Positions 23,060 through 30,778 of a stretch of 41,818 nucleotides of DNA are shown piece after piece. The notes under the pieces were generated by a model. The model was not told where the DNA came from, made no database searches, and worked only from the letters and a program-made list of their open reading frames with translations. Every line of letters starts with the position of its first letter. Position 1 is the first letter of the stretch. This stretch comes from Candidatus Omnitrophota bacterium. GTDB taxonomy: Bacteria; Omnitrophota; Gorgyraeia; Velamenicoccales; Velamenicoccaceae. The translations under genes were made by a program, and so were the position numbers. Location: positions 1-41,818 of the forward strand of contig JAQUOM010000001.1 of the NCBI GenBank assembly GCA_028717105.1, in the 5' to 3' direction.

Positions 23060-24214
23060 CTAAAACTGGAGGAGCCCTTCAAAACCGGCCACCATATCCA
23101 GGAGGACCTCGGAGGTGCCGGAATACAACGTACTGGCCAAGGCGTCCCGCAACTCGCGCTCAACACCCGACTCCGTCATATAGCCATACGCGCCGTAGAT
23201 CTGGAGGAGGTCCCGGCAATGACGAACATAGGTTTCGCTTAAAGAAATTTTGGCCATCGCCGCTTCCAGAACACAAGAAGCCCCGGCGTCTTGGCGTGCT
23301 GCAGCCCGGTACAACAACAACCGGCTCTCTTCCAGATCAATTCTCATCCGCGCGATTCTGTGCGTCAGGGATTGGCGTTTGCTCAAAGCAACGCCGCCGA
23401 TCTTCCTGGCCGAGACAAAACGGCGGCATTCCTCAAGCAAGCGTTCCCTGATACCGATACTATTGGCCAGGATAAAGGTCCTCTCCTGTTCCATGATCGC
23501 CTGGAAGACGACGGCCCCGTTCCCTTCGCGGCCGACAATATTCTCTTTGGGAACACGGCAGTCGCAGAAAGACACATCCGCCATCGGGCTGGTCCTGAGC
23601 CCCATTTTTTCGACGGCCGCGCCGACGCTCAAGCCCGGCGTGTTTCTCTCGACGAGAAAACACGTCAGGCCGCAAAATTTCGTGCCGCGGCCCGTGCGTG
23701 CCAGGACAATAAAAATATCGGCGACCGGGGCGTTCGTCACGAAAGCCTTGCTGCCGTTAAAAACATAGGACGCCCCCTCGGGCCTGGCTGTCGTCTTGAG
23801 GCCGAAAACATCCGACCCCGATTCAGATTCTGTCGCTGCCAAAGCGCCGACAAGAGACCCGTTGCCCAGGCCTTTAAGGAACCGCGTCTTCTGCCGCGGC
23901 GTTCCAAAACGGTATATCGGCCCCACACATCCCCAGAGATGGGCATTGATGGAAAACAAAAGTCCATTATCCCTGGCCCCGACGCCCATGCCTTCCAGCA
24001 CGGCGGTCATGTCGAGGGCCCCCAGAGACAAGCCGCCGTAGCGGCGCGGCAGAAACATTCCCTGGAGACCAAAATCCGCGCACGCCTGCCATCCGTCGCG
24101 GGAAAACACGCCCGACCTGTCGTTCTCCTCTGTGTCATAGCGCAGTTTTCCCGAGGCAAACCGGACCGCGGCCTCTTTAAGCTCCTGTCGTTTCTTTGAC
24201 CAAAAAGGATTCAT
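23060..24214 (-). CDS. Acyl-CoA-dehydrogenase-like flavoprotein (carrier-bound aminoacyl dehydrogenase candidate)
   Basis: The 384-residue protein has the full acyl-CoA dehydrogenase fold: helical N-terminus, GALAATESESGSDVFG and KAFVTNAPVADIFIV (FAD-binding middle domain), then a helical C-terminal domain ending YGAYGYMTESGVERELRD...LYSGTSEV. The usual MCAD base in YEGTSE is Ser here. A Glu at residue 244 in EQERTF lies where isovaleryl-CoA dehydrogenase has its base, as I recall for prolyl-carrier dehydrogenases of the PltE/RedW type. The expected reaction is FAD-dependent oxidation of a carrier-bound acyl or aminoacyl group. The start at 24214 makes an ATGA overlap with the U32 gene's stop; an ATG at 24226 is a possible alternative. 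The position between carrier and ligase genes supports action on the same substrate. Confidence 0.87.
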   Translation of the reverse strand: MNPFWSKKRQELKEAAVRFASGKLRYDTEENDRSGVFSRDGWQACADFGLQGMFLPRRYGGLSLGALDMTAVLEGMGVGARDNGLLFSINAHLWGCVGPIYRFGTPRQKTRFLKGLGNGSLVGALAATESESGSDVFGLKTTARPEGASYVFNGSKAFVTNAPVADIFIVLARTGRGTKFCGLTCFLVERNTPGLSVGAAVEKMGLRTSPMADVSFCDCRVPKENIVGREGNGAVVFQAIMEQERTFILANSIGIRERLLEECRRFVSARKIGGVALSKRQSLTHRIARMRIDLEESRLLLYRAAARQDAGASCVLEAAMAKISLSETYVRHCRDLLQIYGAYGYMTESGVERELRDALASTLYSGTSEVLLDMVAGFEGLLQF

Positions 24215-25182
24215 GAGCGTGGACATGGGGTATGTTTCTTTTCTACGCGGGCAAAAAGCTCTGAACAAAAAAGACAGCGTTCGCAAACGCCGTCGCACGA
24301 CCATTTTTTCTCAAGCAATCCCTCCAGCTCCCTGTTAGGGACAATAAACAACGCCGCCAGAGGGGAGTCGAACAGCTGGATGTAATTTCCTTCGAACCGT
24401 CCTTCGGCATAGGCGCGAACCCGTGAAATCAGGTCTTCGACGGGAACAAGCCGCCCGACGATCTTGTAATCATCGACCAGCCCCTCATAAAAATGCAAGT
24501 CCTCGGGGCGGATGACCGTATTAGCCAATAGCAAGTACGGATCCCGAAGATAAACCTTCTTGCATGCGGCATGGTAATCCATTTCTTCGTTCGAATGGGC
24601 GTAATGGCTGTGATGGAACCTGCGCCACGGGCAATCCCTCAGGCACGGTTCATTCACGAGGATCCTCACCCTGGCTGCACAGAGCGCCTGTTTGATCTGC
24701 CGCAGCCGGGCGGGAACCATATTGACGTTGATGGAGACCGCGATCACATCGGCACCCAGTTTTTCATAATAGCGCGCGGCCTGGGGCGTGGTAATTTCGC
24801 AGATCGTCGAAGCCGTGATCCTCATGTCCGTCTCCGACCGCACCATATCCATCAGGAACGGATGGCTGACGACGACACGGTCGACCCCGGCGGCGTCGAG
24901 ATCTCGGAGGTAGGCCCTGATCCCATGCCACCACTCAGTCCGGGACTTGGCCTGAAGACCACAGGGGGCGTTGAGGGCCACCTCGAATTCAACATTCCCG
25001 GCATGGGCCGCCTCGATCTGAGGCGCCAGAGACTCCAGGGAATCGGCATACTGCGGCCGGCCTCCGGCGATCTTGCCGGCGAGACCGCCCGTGTAGACAG
25101 ACGTCACCTGCGCGCAGGAATCCAGAATCCTGCGCAAGTCCTCGAGCCGGCCGCTGTAACCGACCACGAACCCTTTTTTCAT
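24211..25182 (-). CDS. Peptidase-U32-family protein
   Basis: The 323-residue TIM-barrel protein resembles the U32 family: VEFEVALNAPCGL near 64-75, DRVVVSHPFLMDMV, RITASTICEITTP and then VNEPCLRDCPWRR (Cys 180 and 184), with AACKK (Cys 207). This Cys set recalls the [4Fe-4S]-binding residues of UbiU/UbiV, RlhA and TrhP, which carry out oxygen-independent hydroxylation rather than proteolysis. A second cluster, CDGVCERCLFC (296-306), is at the C-terminus. It starts as ATGA overlapping the carrier gene's stop, with GAGGAAGG upstream, and overlaps the dehydrogenase start, so all three are coupled. A role in modifying the carrier-bound substrate is possible but unproven; a peptidase role cannot be excluded. 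Confidence 0.8.
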   Translation of the reverse strand: MKKGFVVGYSGRLEDLRRILDSCAQVTSVYTGGLAGKIAGGRPQYADSLESLAPQIEAAHAGNVEFEVALNAPCGLQAKSRTEWWHGIRAYLRDLDAAGVDRVVVSHPFLMDMVRSETDMRITASTICEITTPQAARYYEKLGADVIAVSINVNMVPARLRQIKQALCAARVRILVNEPCLRDCPWRRFHHSHYAHSNEEMDYHAACKKVYLRDPYLLLANTVIRPEDLHFYEGLVDDYKIVGRLVPVEDLISRVRAYAEGRFEGNYIQLFDSPLAALFIVPNRELEGLLEKKWSCDGVCERCLFCSELFARVEKKHTPCPRS

Positions 25183-25421
25183 GCGGCCTTCCTCTGTTTC
25201 TTCCTGACCACGCCGGCGATCTTGGACAACGTATCGAAATTCGTTATCGTGATCTCGCTCATGTCGACAGAAACCCCAAACCGCTTCTCCAAAAAGGCCA
25301 GAAGCAAAATAAACCTCATGGAATCAAGGACACCCGTCTCAAATAAAGGGGTATCGTTACCGAATCCCGCCGGGGGCTTCCCGAAACTTGTTTCAATAAA
25401 ATCTCTGATCTGATCTTCCAT
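25179..25421 (-). CDS. Acyl/peptidyl carrier protein
   Basis: The 80-residue carrier protein has the phosphopantetheine attachment motif GVLDSMRFI with Ser 34, preceded by DTPLFETG, which is standard for carrier domains. The helical prediction and the acidic middle fit; the C-terminus RKKQRKAA is unusually basic. The ATG at 25421 follows GAGGAG at about 8 bases. It is the first gene after the strong promoter at 25447-25475 and overlaps the U32 gene by 4 bases (ATGA). It probably receives the aminoacyl group from the adenylating enzyme at 21427-23049 and hands it to the MBOAT protein encoded just upstream, by analogy with DltC. Confidence 0.9.
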   Translation of the reverse strand: MEDQIRDFIETSFGKPPAGFGNDTPLFETGVLDSMRFILLLAFLEKRFGVSVDMSEITITNFDTLSKIAGVVRKKQRKAA

Positions 25422-25446
25422 GTCGCCGCTCCTCTGTGTGATGTGT

Positions 25447-25475
25447 ATTCTATCAACGTTCCCGGGGGGTGTCAA
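25447..25475 (-). promoter_or_regulatory. Near-consensus sigma70 promoter for the carrier-protein operon
   Basis: On the minus strand TTGACA (25475-25470) and TAGAAT (25452-25447) are separated by exactly 17 bases. Transcription would start near 25440, about 20 bases before the carrier ATG, with the GAGGAG ribosome site in the leader. It is the best promoter match in the window. It lies 58 bases or more downstream of the MBOAT stop, so the operon at 25421-15020 can be expressed separately from the genes upstream. Confidence 0.75.
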
Positions 25476-25482
25476 ACCCCCC
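25464..25482. repeat. G6/C6 inverted repeat overlapping the -35 box
   Basis: GGGGGG (25464-25469) and CCCCCC (25477-25482) are separated by 7 bases that contain the TTGACA -35 hexamer. As RNA from the upstream gene it would form a hairpin, but no U-tract follows, so it is a poor terminator. As DNA it could be an operator or simply affect promoter melting. Confidence 0.5.
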
Positions 25483-25532
25483 TCATGCGCTTCGTCGGAA
25501 TGCGCCGGCCGCAAACAAGCCTCCAGGCGGCC

Positions 25533-26747
25533 TCACCAGGATAACGGCCCTGAGCCGGCCGCAGGAGAGGCAGAAAACATGCGGCGCGCAATAACGACGA
25601 ATTGTTCGAACTCAACCTGGAACAGGATCATCCCGAAACTGACGAACGTAAAGGTCAAGAACACGGCGAAAGGGCCCAGCCAGGGAGCCTGTGTCACCCG
25701 CAGAAGAAAAGGGTGTTTTCTTTTGATATCCTGAAAAAAAGACCACGCCAGGAGGCCTGACCCGTGATACACCCCCAGAAGAAAAAAACTCATAGAGAAC
25801 CTGTGCCACATCATCGAAGCGACCAGCGTGGCGACGATCCCTATCTCCATCTTGATGCGGGAAGCCCTGTAGCCGAACAAAGGCAGGAAAAAATAATCCC
25901 GCAGCCAGCTGTAGAGCGTGATGTGCCAGCTGCGCCAAAAAAGGGCGATATTCTTTTTCAAAAACGGCGCGTTGAAATTTTCGGAAATCTTGTAACCAAA
26001 GAGGCGCGCGCTCCCGATGGCCATGTCGGTATACCCTGAGAAATCCGCGTAAACCTGGATGGCGGCCCCGTACATGGCGCCGACGAGGACCCAGCGGGGG
26101 TACTCGTCGGGAGACTGGAAAACGGGCACCACAAAAGTCCTCAGGACGTCGGCCACAAAGGCTTTCTTGACGACGCCCCGGACCATGCGGTAGAGTCCCG
26201 CCTGAACGCCGGCTAAAGAAACCGCTGTTCCGGCGTGCGCCTGCCCCCAGAAAGAACCGAACCGCTCCAGAGGGCCGGCCGGGAATGTAGGAAAAAAAAC
26301 AAGGTAGTGCAAAAAACCAACGGGGGAAGACGGGGGCATGGCATGGCGATAACACTCGACGAGATAATGGATCAGACGGAAGATCGTAAAGGATATCCCG
26401 AGCGGAAGGACAAACTCCTGAGCCCATGACGTCCAGACGCTGCCCTGATACACACTTCGCTGGAAAACTTTATAGGCACAAAGCGACCCGACCAGAAGAA
26501 ATAAAACAGCAAGAAATGCGGGGAGTTTCCGCCGGCGGTCTGTTTCCAGCGACAAGCTTCTGCCGATGTAAAAAACGGCCAGGCCGGCGGCGATGAGGAA
26601 CAACGCATAGAAGGCCGCGCTGGCAGAGATAAAAACAAGGCTGCAAAAGAAAAGAAAAAGGACCCGGTAACGGCCAGGGACGATCGTCCCGTATGCCAGG
26701 GCGGAAACCGCCAACAATAAAAGATAAACCGGGCTTAAAAACGACAC
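25533..26747 (-). CDS. MBOAT-family membrane O-acyltransferase (DltB/AlgI-like)
   Basis: The 404-residue polytopic membrane protein carries FWRSWHITLYSWLRDYFFLP (270-289), the hallmark of the DltB/AlgI branch, with His 275. The catalytic region is SMMWHRFSMSFFLLGVYHG, with His 315 and His 328. PLGISFTIFRLIHYL and FFPTFPAGPLERF are also typical. These enzymes move an acyl group across or onto the outer face of the membrane and attach it to a polymer hydroxyl. The GTG at 26747 has GAGGAG about 10 bases upstream; the nearby ATG at 26757 is out of frame. It lies just upstream of the carrier-protein operon, so it is the natural acceptor of carrier-bound groups, as DltB is of DltC-D-alanine. Confidence 0.92.
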   Translation of the reverse strand: MSFLSPVYLLLLAVSALAYGTIVPGRYRVLFLFFCSLVFISASAAFYALFLIAAGLAVFYIGRSLSLETDRRRKLPAFLAVLFLLVGSLCAYKVFQRSVYQGSVWTSWAQEFVLPLGISFTIFRLIHYLVECYRHAMPPSSPVGFLHYLVFFPTFPAGPLERFGSFWGQAHAGTAVSLAGVQAGLYRMVRGVVKKAFVADVLRTFVVPVFQSPDEYPRWVLVGAMYGAAIQVYADFSGYTDMAIGSARLFGYKISENFNAPFLKKNIALFWRSWHITLYSWLRDYFFLPLFGYRASRIKMEIGIVATLVASMMWHRFSMSFFLLGVYHGSGLLAWSFFQDIKRKHPFLLRVTQAPWLGPFAVFLTFTFVSFGMILFQVEFEQFVVIARRMFSASPAAGSGPLSW

Positions 26748-26790
26748 GATGGTTCATCTCCTCTCGGGGGGCGCGCGCCAAAGCGTGATC

Positions 26791-28719
26791 TTAACGGTCC
26801 GTTCCCGTGCGCAGCGCCTCCATCCACGCCAATAATTTCTCTTCCATTTCTCCGGCCCGCCGGGGCTCTGCATCGACCAGATTGTCCTTTTCCAACGGGT
26901 CCCGGGTAAGATGATAAAGCTCTCTCTCTTGTGTGTCGAGAGAATAAATGAACTTCCATCCGTCGGGGCACCTCACGGAACGTTTAAAATACTGAAACAG
27001 GTAGTCCGTCTCGCTGTAGGCATCAAGCGCCAAAAACTCCCCCCGCATCATGGGGCGCAGGCTTGTGCCCTGCATCTGCCGTCGGAGCGCTTCGTCGACA
27101 TCCGCCCCAACAAGATCCAGGACCGTCGGCATGATGTCAATGGTCCGGACCTGGCCGGCGACGCGGCCGCCTTTCTCTCCGGGGACCCTGATGACCAGAG
27201 GAACCCGGATCAGCTCCTCATAAAGGCTGAACCCGTGATCGAACCTGCCGTGCTCATAAAATTCATTGCCGGAACCCGAAGAAAAAACGACGATGCTCTT
27301 CTGCATCAGGCCGAGTTTTTTGAGTTTTTCAAAAAAAGCCCCCAGCTTCTCGTCGGCCTCATAGAGCTTCGCATCATACCAGGCCCTCCAGAACGCGACG
27401 TCTTCGGCATCCAGAGAAAGCCGCCCCTGTTCAAGGCTGAGATCTCTCAAGGCCCAGTATTCATGCGGTGTGCCGCGATACGTTCCGCGATAGCGGGGGT
27501 CCGCGAACCTGTTGTTGAAACCCCGAGGGAGCGGATGGCGGCCGTGCACATCATAACCCTGGATAAACACAAAAAATTTCCGGTCCTTGTGCTTTTTGAT
27601 CCAGGCCTCGGCCCTGGGCAAAACCGCGTCCAGCCCGTTAAAGACACCCTCATCATAATAGGTATCGAACCCAAGGTCATAGCCGAACTCACGGCCCATG
27701 CCGGCGCCGCCCGTAAAGCCGGCTGTCAAATACCCGTTATTCTTTAAAACCTGCGCCAAGGTCGCCGCCGAAGGAGACAAGACCCTCATATCGGCGATCA
27801 CCTGGTCGTGCTCGGTGTAGGTCATATACTTGTTGCGCAGTTTATGCTGAGACGGATAAAGCGACGTGAACCACGACATAAAGGCAGGCAGGGTCCAGCT
27901 CGACGGACTCACGGCGTCCTGAAAGAGAAAAGAATCTTCCGCGAACGCATCGAGATGCGGCGTCGTATCCCTTGCATACCCATAGGCGCCGACGTGGCCG
28001 GCCCCCAACGGCTCAAGACCGATGATAATGACATTCAACGGGGCCGCCGCCTCTCGCTTTTCCCGCTGTTTGCCAAAAGAAGGCCGGGCTTGCGGACAGG
28101 CGGCAGGCGTCCGGCGCGCTCCGGAAACGGAAAACGTACCCATGATCCCCAAGGCCTCCTCCAAGACAAATTCCTCTCTGGGGATAAACAATTCGATACG
28201 ATAAAGCGTCCTTCGGGGTGCGCTGTAAACAAAAGCGAGGACGGCCCGATACACGGCCAATTCGTCGACGCAAACGCCATAGGTCAGCCGCGCCGTTCCA
28301 TAAAGAAGGTAAAGAGGCACGGAGACGCCGTCGGCTTGGAACCGGGTCTCTTGCGGTTTAAATTCAGGCGGGCACTCGATGGTTTGGGAGACAACGCCCG
28401 GGTAAGGAGAAACGTGGCGCCGATAAAGGGACGTGATGACGTAGAGGGATTCTTCGACCTGCCGGCGCGCCGGCGCAGCGTCCAGGCCCTCCGTGGCCTC
28501 GATCTTCATCACCCTGCCGTTGTGTTTGGCCAGGATGGTCCGGAACGCATCGCGCCTGAAGACGTCTTTCTCGACGGTAAAACCCGCGGCCCCCTCCATC
28601 CGGACCCCCGCCTCTTCTAAAACGGAGACGAGCGAACGCGGCGGGCCCGCCTGAATTCTTTGAGATAAGCCGTTCAGAAAAAAGAAGGCGGCACAGACAA
28701 GAATGACGGTTCGTTTCAC
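26791..28719 (-). CDS. Sulfatase-fold exported pseudoenzyme with extra N-terminal domain
   Basis: The 642-residue protein starts at the GTG at 28719, 7 bases after the upstream stop. VKRTVILVCAAFFFLNGLSQ is a signal peptide or anchor. Residues ~25-195 are an extra domain not seen in the other sulfatase-fold proteins here. The sulfatase fold begins at NVIIIGLEPLGAGHVGAYGY, where relatives have D-x-L-R-x-D-H; the metal Asp is Glu 236 and the Arg and second Asp are Gly. The later S-D-H-G-E metal site reads SSGSGNE (480-486), losing both Asp and His. The Thr in SSWTLPA (276) remains. With both metal sites altered it is probably inactive as a hydrolase and may bind substrate or act as a scaffold. 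The C-terminal ELYHLTRDPLEKDNL shows the fold is complete, so this is divergence rather than a broken gene. Confidence 0.85.
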   Translation of the reverse strand: MKRTVILVCAAFFFLNGLSQRIQAGPPRSLVSVLEEAGVRMEGAAGFTVEKDVFRRDAFRTILAKHNGRVMKIEATEGLDAAPARRQVEESLYVITSLYRRHVSPYPGVVSQTIECPPEFKPQETRFQADGVSVPLYLLYGTARLTYGVCVDELAVYRAVLAFVYSAPRRTLYRIELFIPREEFVLEEALGIMGTFSVSGARRTPAACPQARPSFGKQREKREAAAPLNVIIIGLEPLGAGHVGAYGYARDTTPHLDAFAEDSFLFQDAVSPSSWTLPAFMSWFTSLYPSQHKLRNKYMTYTEHDQVIADMRVLSPSAATLAQVLKNNGYLTAGFTGGAGMGREFGYDLGFDTYYDEGVFNGLDAVLPRAEAWIKKHKDRKFFVFIQGYDVHGRHPLPRGFNNRFADPRYRGTYRGTPHEYWALRDLSLEQGRLSLDAEDVAFWRAWYDAKLYEADEKLGAFFEKLKKLGLMQKSIVVFSSGSGNEFYEHGRFDHGFSLYEELIRVPLVIRVPGEKGGRVAGQVRTIDIMPTVLDLVGADVDEALRRQMQGTSLRPMMRGEFLALDAYSETDYLFQYFKRSVRCPDGWKFIYSLDTQERELYHLTRDPLEKDNLVDAEPRRAGEMEEKLLAWMEALRTGTDR

Positions 28720-28726
28720 ACGATGC

Positions 28727-30769
28727 TCACTCAAAGATCTCCTCCACGACGCGGCCCTCGACAAAGCCGGGGATCTTGACGCCCAAAAGCCTCATGATCG
28801 TCGGATATTGGTCGACCATCTTGATGGGTTTTTTTAATGCGTAATTCTTCTTTACTCCCGGCCCGACGATGACAAAGGGTGTCCACATGGCCTGCGTCGT
28901 CTGCGCCACGATGGCCTGTTTGTATCCGGTGACAAGGGGCACGCTAAAGACGGCCTTGTCCTGGCTCATCTCTTCGTTCCATCCAAAACCCGGCGCATTG
29001 GCGACAACCAGGTCGCCCACCCTGTCAGGCGGCAAATCCCAAAAACCCTCGGCGTCTTCCCACCGAACAACCTTCGCAAGAGGCTTTCTGCCGTGTTCAT
29101 CTCTCATCTTTTCCAAAATCTTGATGACGCGGCGGCGCAAGATCTCGTAGGCAGGGCCGCTGTCCCTCTTCCAGGGTCCGGACAGACCCCGGGAATGAAT
29201 ATAAATATTGTCCATCTTGAGAAAAATAACCCTGGAGCGCTCCCAATCAATCACCGGTTCGCCTGTTTCCTGGTTAACAGAGAACACGAGGAGCCCTTCT
29301 TTGGCAAAGAGATTGTTCAGGTTCACATATTGCTCCAGCGGCGCGGCCCCATGATCTGAACTCAAAACGACAAGCGTTGAGGGATCGGCGCGCCGGAGAT
29401 ATTCCCCCAAAACAGCGTCGATCTCTTGATACATCTTCAAGACCTCTTCCCATAACGCCTGCCGTTGTTCTTCGGAGACCTCATGGTATCGCGCGCTCAA
29501 AGGGTCGATAAACCCCAGCCACCACCGGCTCGTCAACATCTGGTTGGGCGTATAAGGATCCTGGATAAAAACATCCGGGCGATACGTTTCCAGGATGAAC
29601 CTTGCGGCATGTCTGTGCCACTCCCAGGACATCTGCGCCTCTTCTAAAAATGTTTTCTTGTCTTCGGGGTAATACACAAGCTGCGCAGGAAAGTTGTCCA
29701 CGAAATCGACCATGGGGCCGGCACCGGCGATGAGTTCATCGGCAACGAAAGAAGGTTTGACGATCAGGCGGTTCAGGTTGTTGTAGACGCAGCGGATCCG
29801 GAAAAACCCTCCTTGCTGCGCGTCGTCCATGTCGAGCGCGATAATCTTGATCTTCACATGAGAAGCCACATCCTGGTCCTGCGAGCGCAAGACAATAGGA
29901 AGCCAGGGAGTCCATTGGCCCTGGGCAAGATCTGCCAGATGGATCTTTTTGTCCAGAGAAAAGACGACGCGGTCATACCGGACCTTCCCGTCATCGCGCG
30001 TGTCATAAAAATAAACGAAAATCGCGGCCCCCCACCCTGTCATCTGCGCCTCCAGCGGCGGGCTCGATGATCGCGGCGCGCCGGACCATCCGGCAGCGGG
30101 CCGGACTTCGATATACCGTGTCAGCTCCGGACCCATGAAAAACATGCGGACCGACCGCCCCTGCTTCCTGCGCGCGGACAGATCGCCCCGTGACTGGAAA
30201 TTGATCGCATGAAAATCGGCCCCCCAACCGCCCCATCGGCCGCGGATTGTGAACCCTTCGTCGAGTTCCGGCGGCGTCGAACCGGGAATGGAAAGCAAGA
30301 CCACGCTTTTGCCTGCTTCCTCTAAGGTCGTCCAGATCGCCGGCACCTTCCGGGCGACAGAGCTGAATCCCGTGACAGCCACACCGTCCAGCGTCCGGCC
30401 CTCCACGTGCATGGGGCCGTCGGCAACGCCGTGCGTCTTGGGATAAGCCCCTGTCAGGAGGGTCGCAAAGTTCACCGGCGTATGAGAAGGGAAATTCGGG
30501 ATGCAGTAACCGTAGGCGCCCTCCTCCATCATGCGCTTGATGTGCGGCAATTTTCCTTCGCGGGCCCATTTGAAAACATTGAAAACAACGGGTTCGGCCC
30601 TCATGCCGTCGGGGATGAACCAATACAGCTTTTGGGCCTTCGGCCCGTCGGGATCCGGCGCCTGCCTGGCCCCGACGCGCGCGACCAGCGGCGCAACAAA
30701 AGACAAGACCGCAAGGCACGACAAAAAGACAACAAATTTCCGGAGTTTTTTCTTCGGATCGTCAGACAT
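28727..30769 (-). CDS. Exported phosphodiesterase/nucleotide-pyrophosphatase-like protein
   Basis: The 680-residue protein is a member of the alkaline phosphatase superfamily, type I phosphodiesterase branch. An N-terminal anchor or signal segment (residues ~11-34) precedes KLYWFIPDGMRAEP with metal Asp 54. The nucleophile region NFPSHTPVNFATLLTGAYP has Thr 97 in the position used by NPP enzymes. IQDPYTPNQ and VVLSSDHGAAPLEQ supply further metal ligands, and VDQYPTIMRLLGV is the usual C-terminal motif. All catalytic ligands look intact. A large insert (~200-370) is lineage-specific. It probably cleaves a phosphodiester in the envelope or periplasm. It sits between the GGDEF gene (9 bases away) and the pseudo-sulfatase gene (7 bases away), so the three are one transcription unit. 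Confidence 0.88.
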   Translation of the reverse strand: MSDDPKKKLRKFVVFLSCLAVLSFVAPLVARVGARQAPDPDGPKAQKLYWFIPDGMRAEPVVFNVFKWAREGKLPHIKRMMEEGAYGYCIPNFPSHTPVNFATLLTGAYPKTHGVADGPMHVEGRTLDGVAVTGFSSVARKVPAIWTTLEEAGKSVVLLSIPGSTPPELDEGFTIRGRWGGWGADFHAINFQSRGDLSARRKQGRSVRMFFMGPELTRYIEVRPAAGWSGAPRSSSPPLEAQMTGWGAAIFVYFYDTRDDGKVRYDRVVFSLDKKIHLADLAQGQWTPWLPIVLRSQDQDVASHVKIKIIALDMDDAQQGGFFRIRCVYNNLNRLIVKPSFVADELIAGAGPMVDFVDNFPAQLVYYPEDKKTFLEEAQMSWEWHRHAARFILETYRPDVFIQDPYTPNQMLTSRWWLGFIDPLSARYHEVSEEQRQALWEEVLKMYQEIDAVLGEYLRRADPSTLVVLSSDHGAAPLEQYVNLNNLFAKEGLLVFSVNQETGEPVIDWERSRVIFLKMDNIYIHSRGLSGPWKRDSGPAYEILRRRVIKILEKMRDEHGRKPLAKVVRWEDAEGFWDLPPDRVGDLVVANAPGFGWNEEMSQDKAVFSVPLVTGYKQAIVAQTTQAMWTPFVIVGPGVKKNYALKKPIKMVDQYPTIMRLLGVKIPGFVEGRVVEEIFE

Positions 30770-30778
30770 GCGGAAAAA

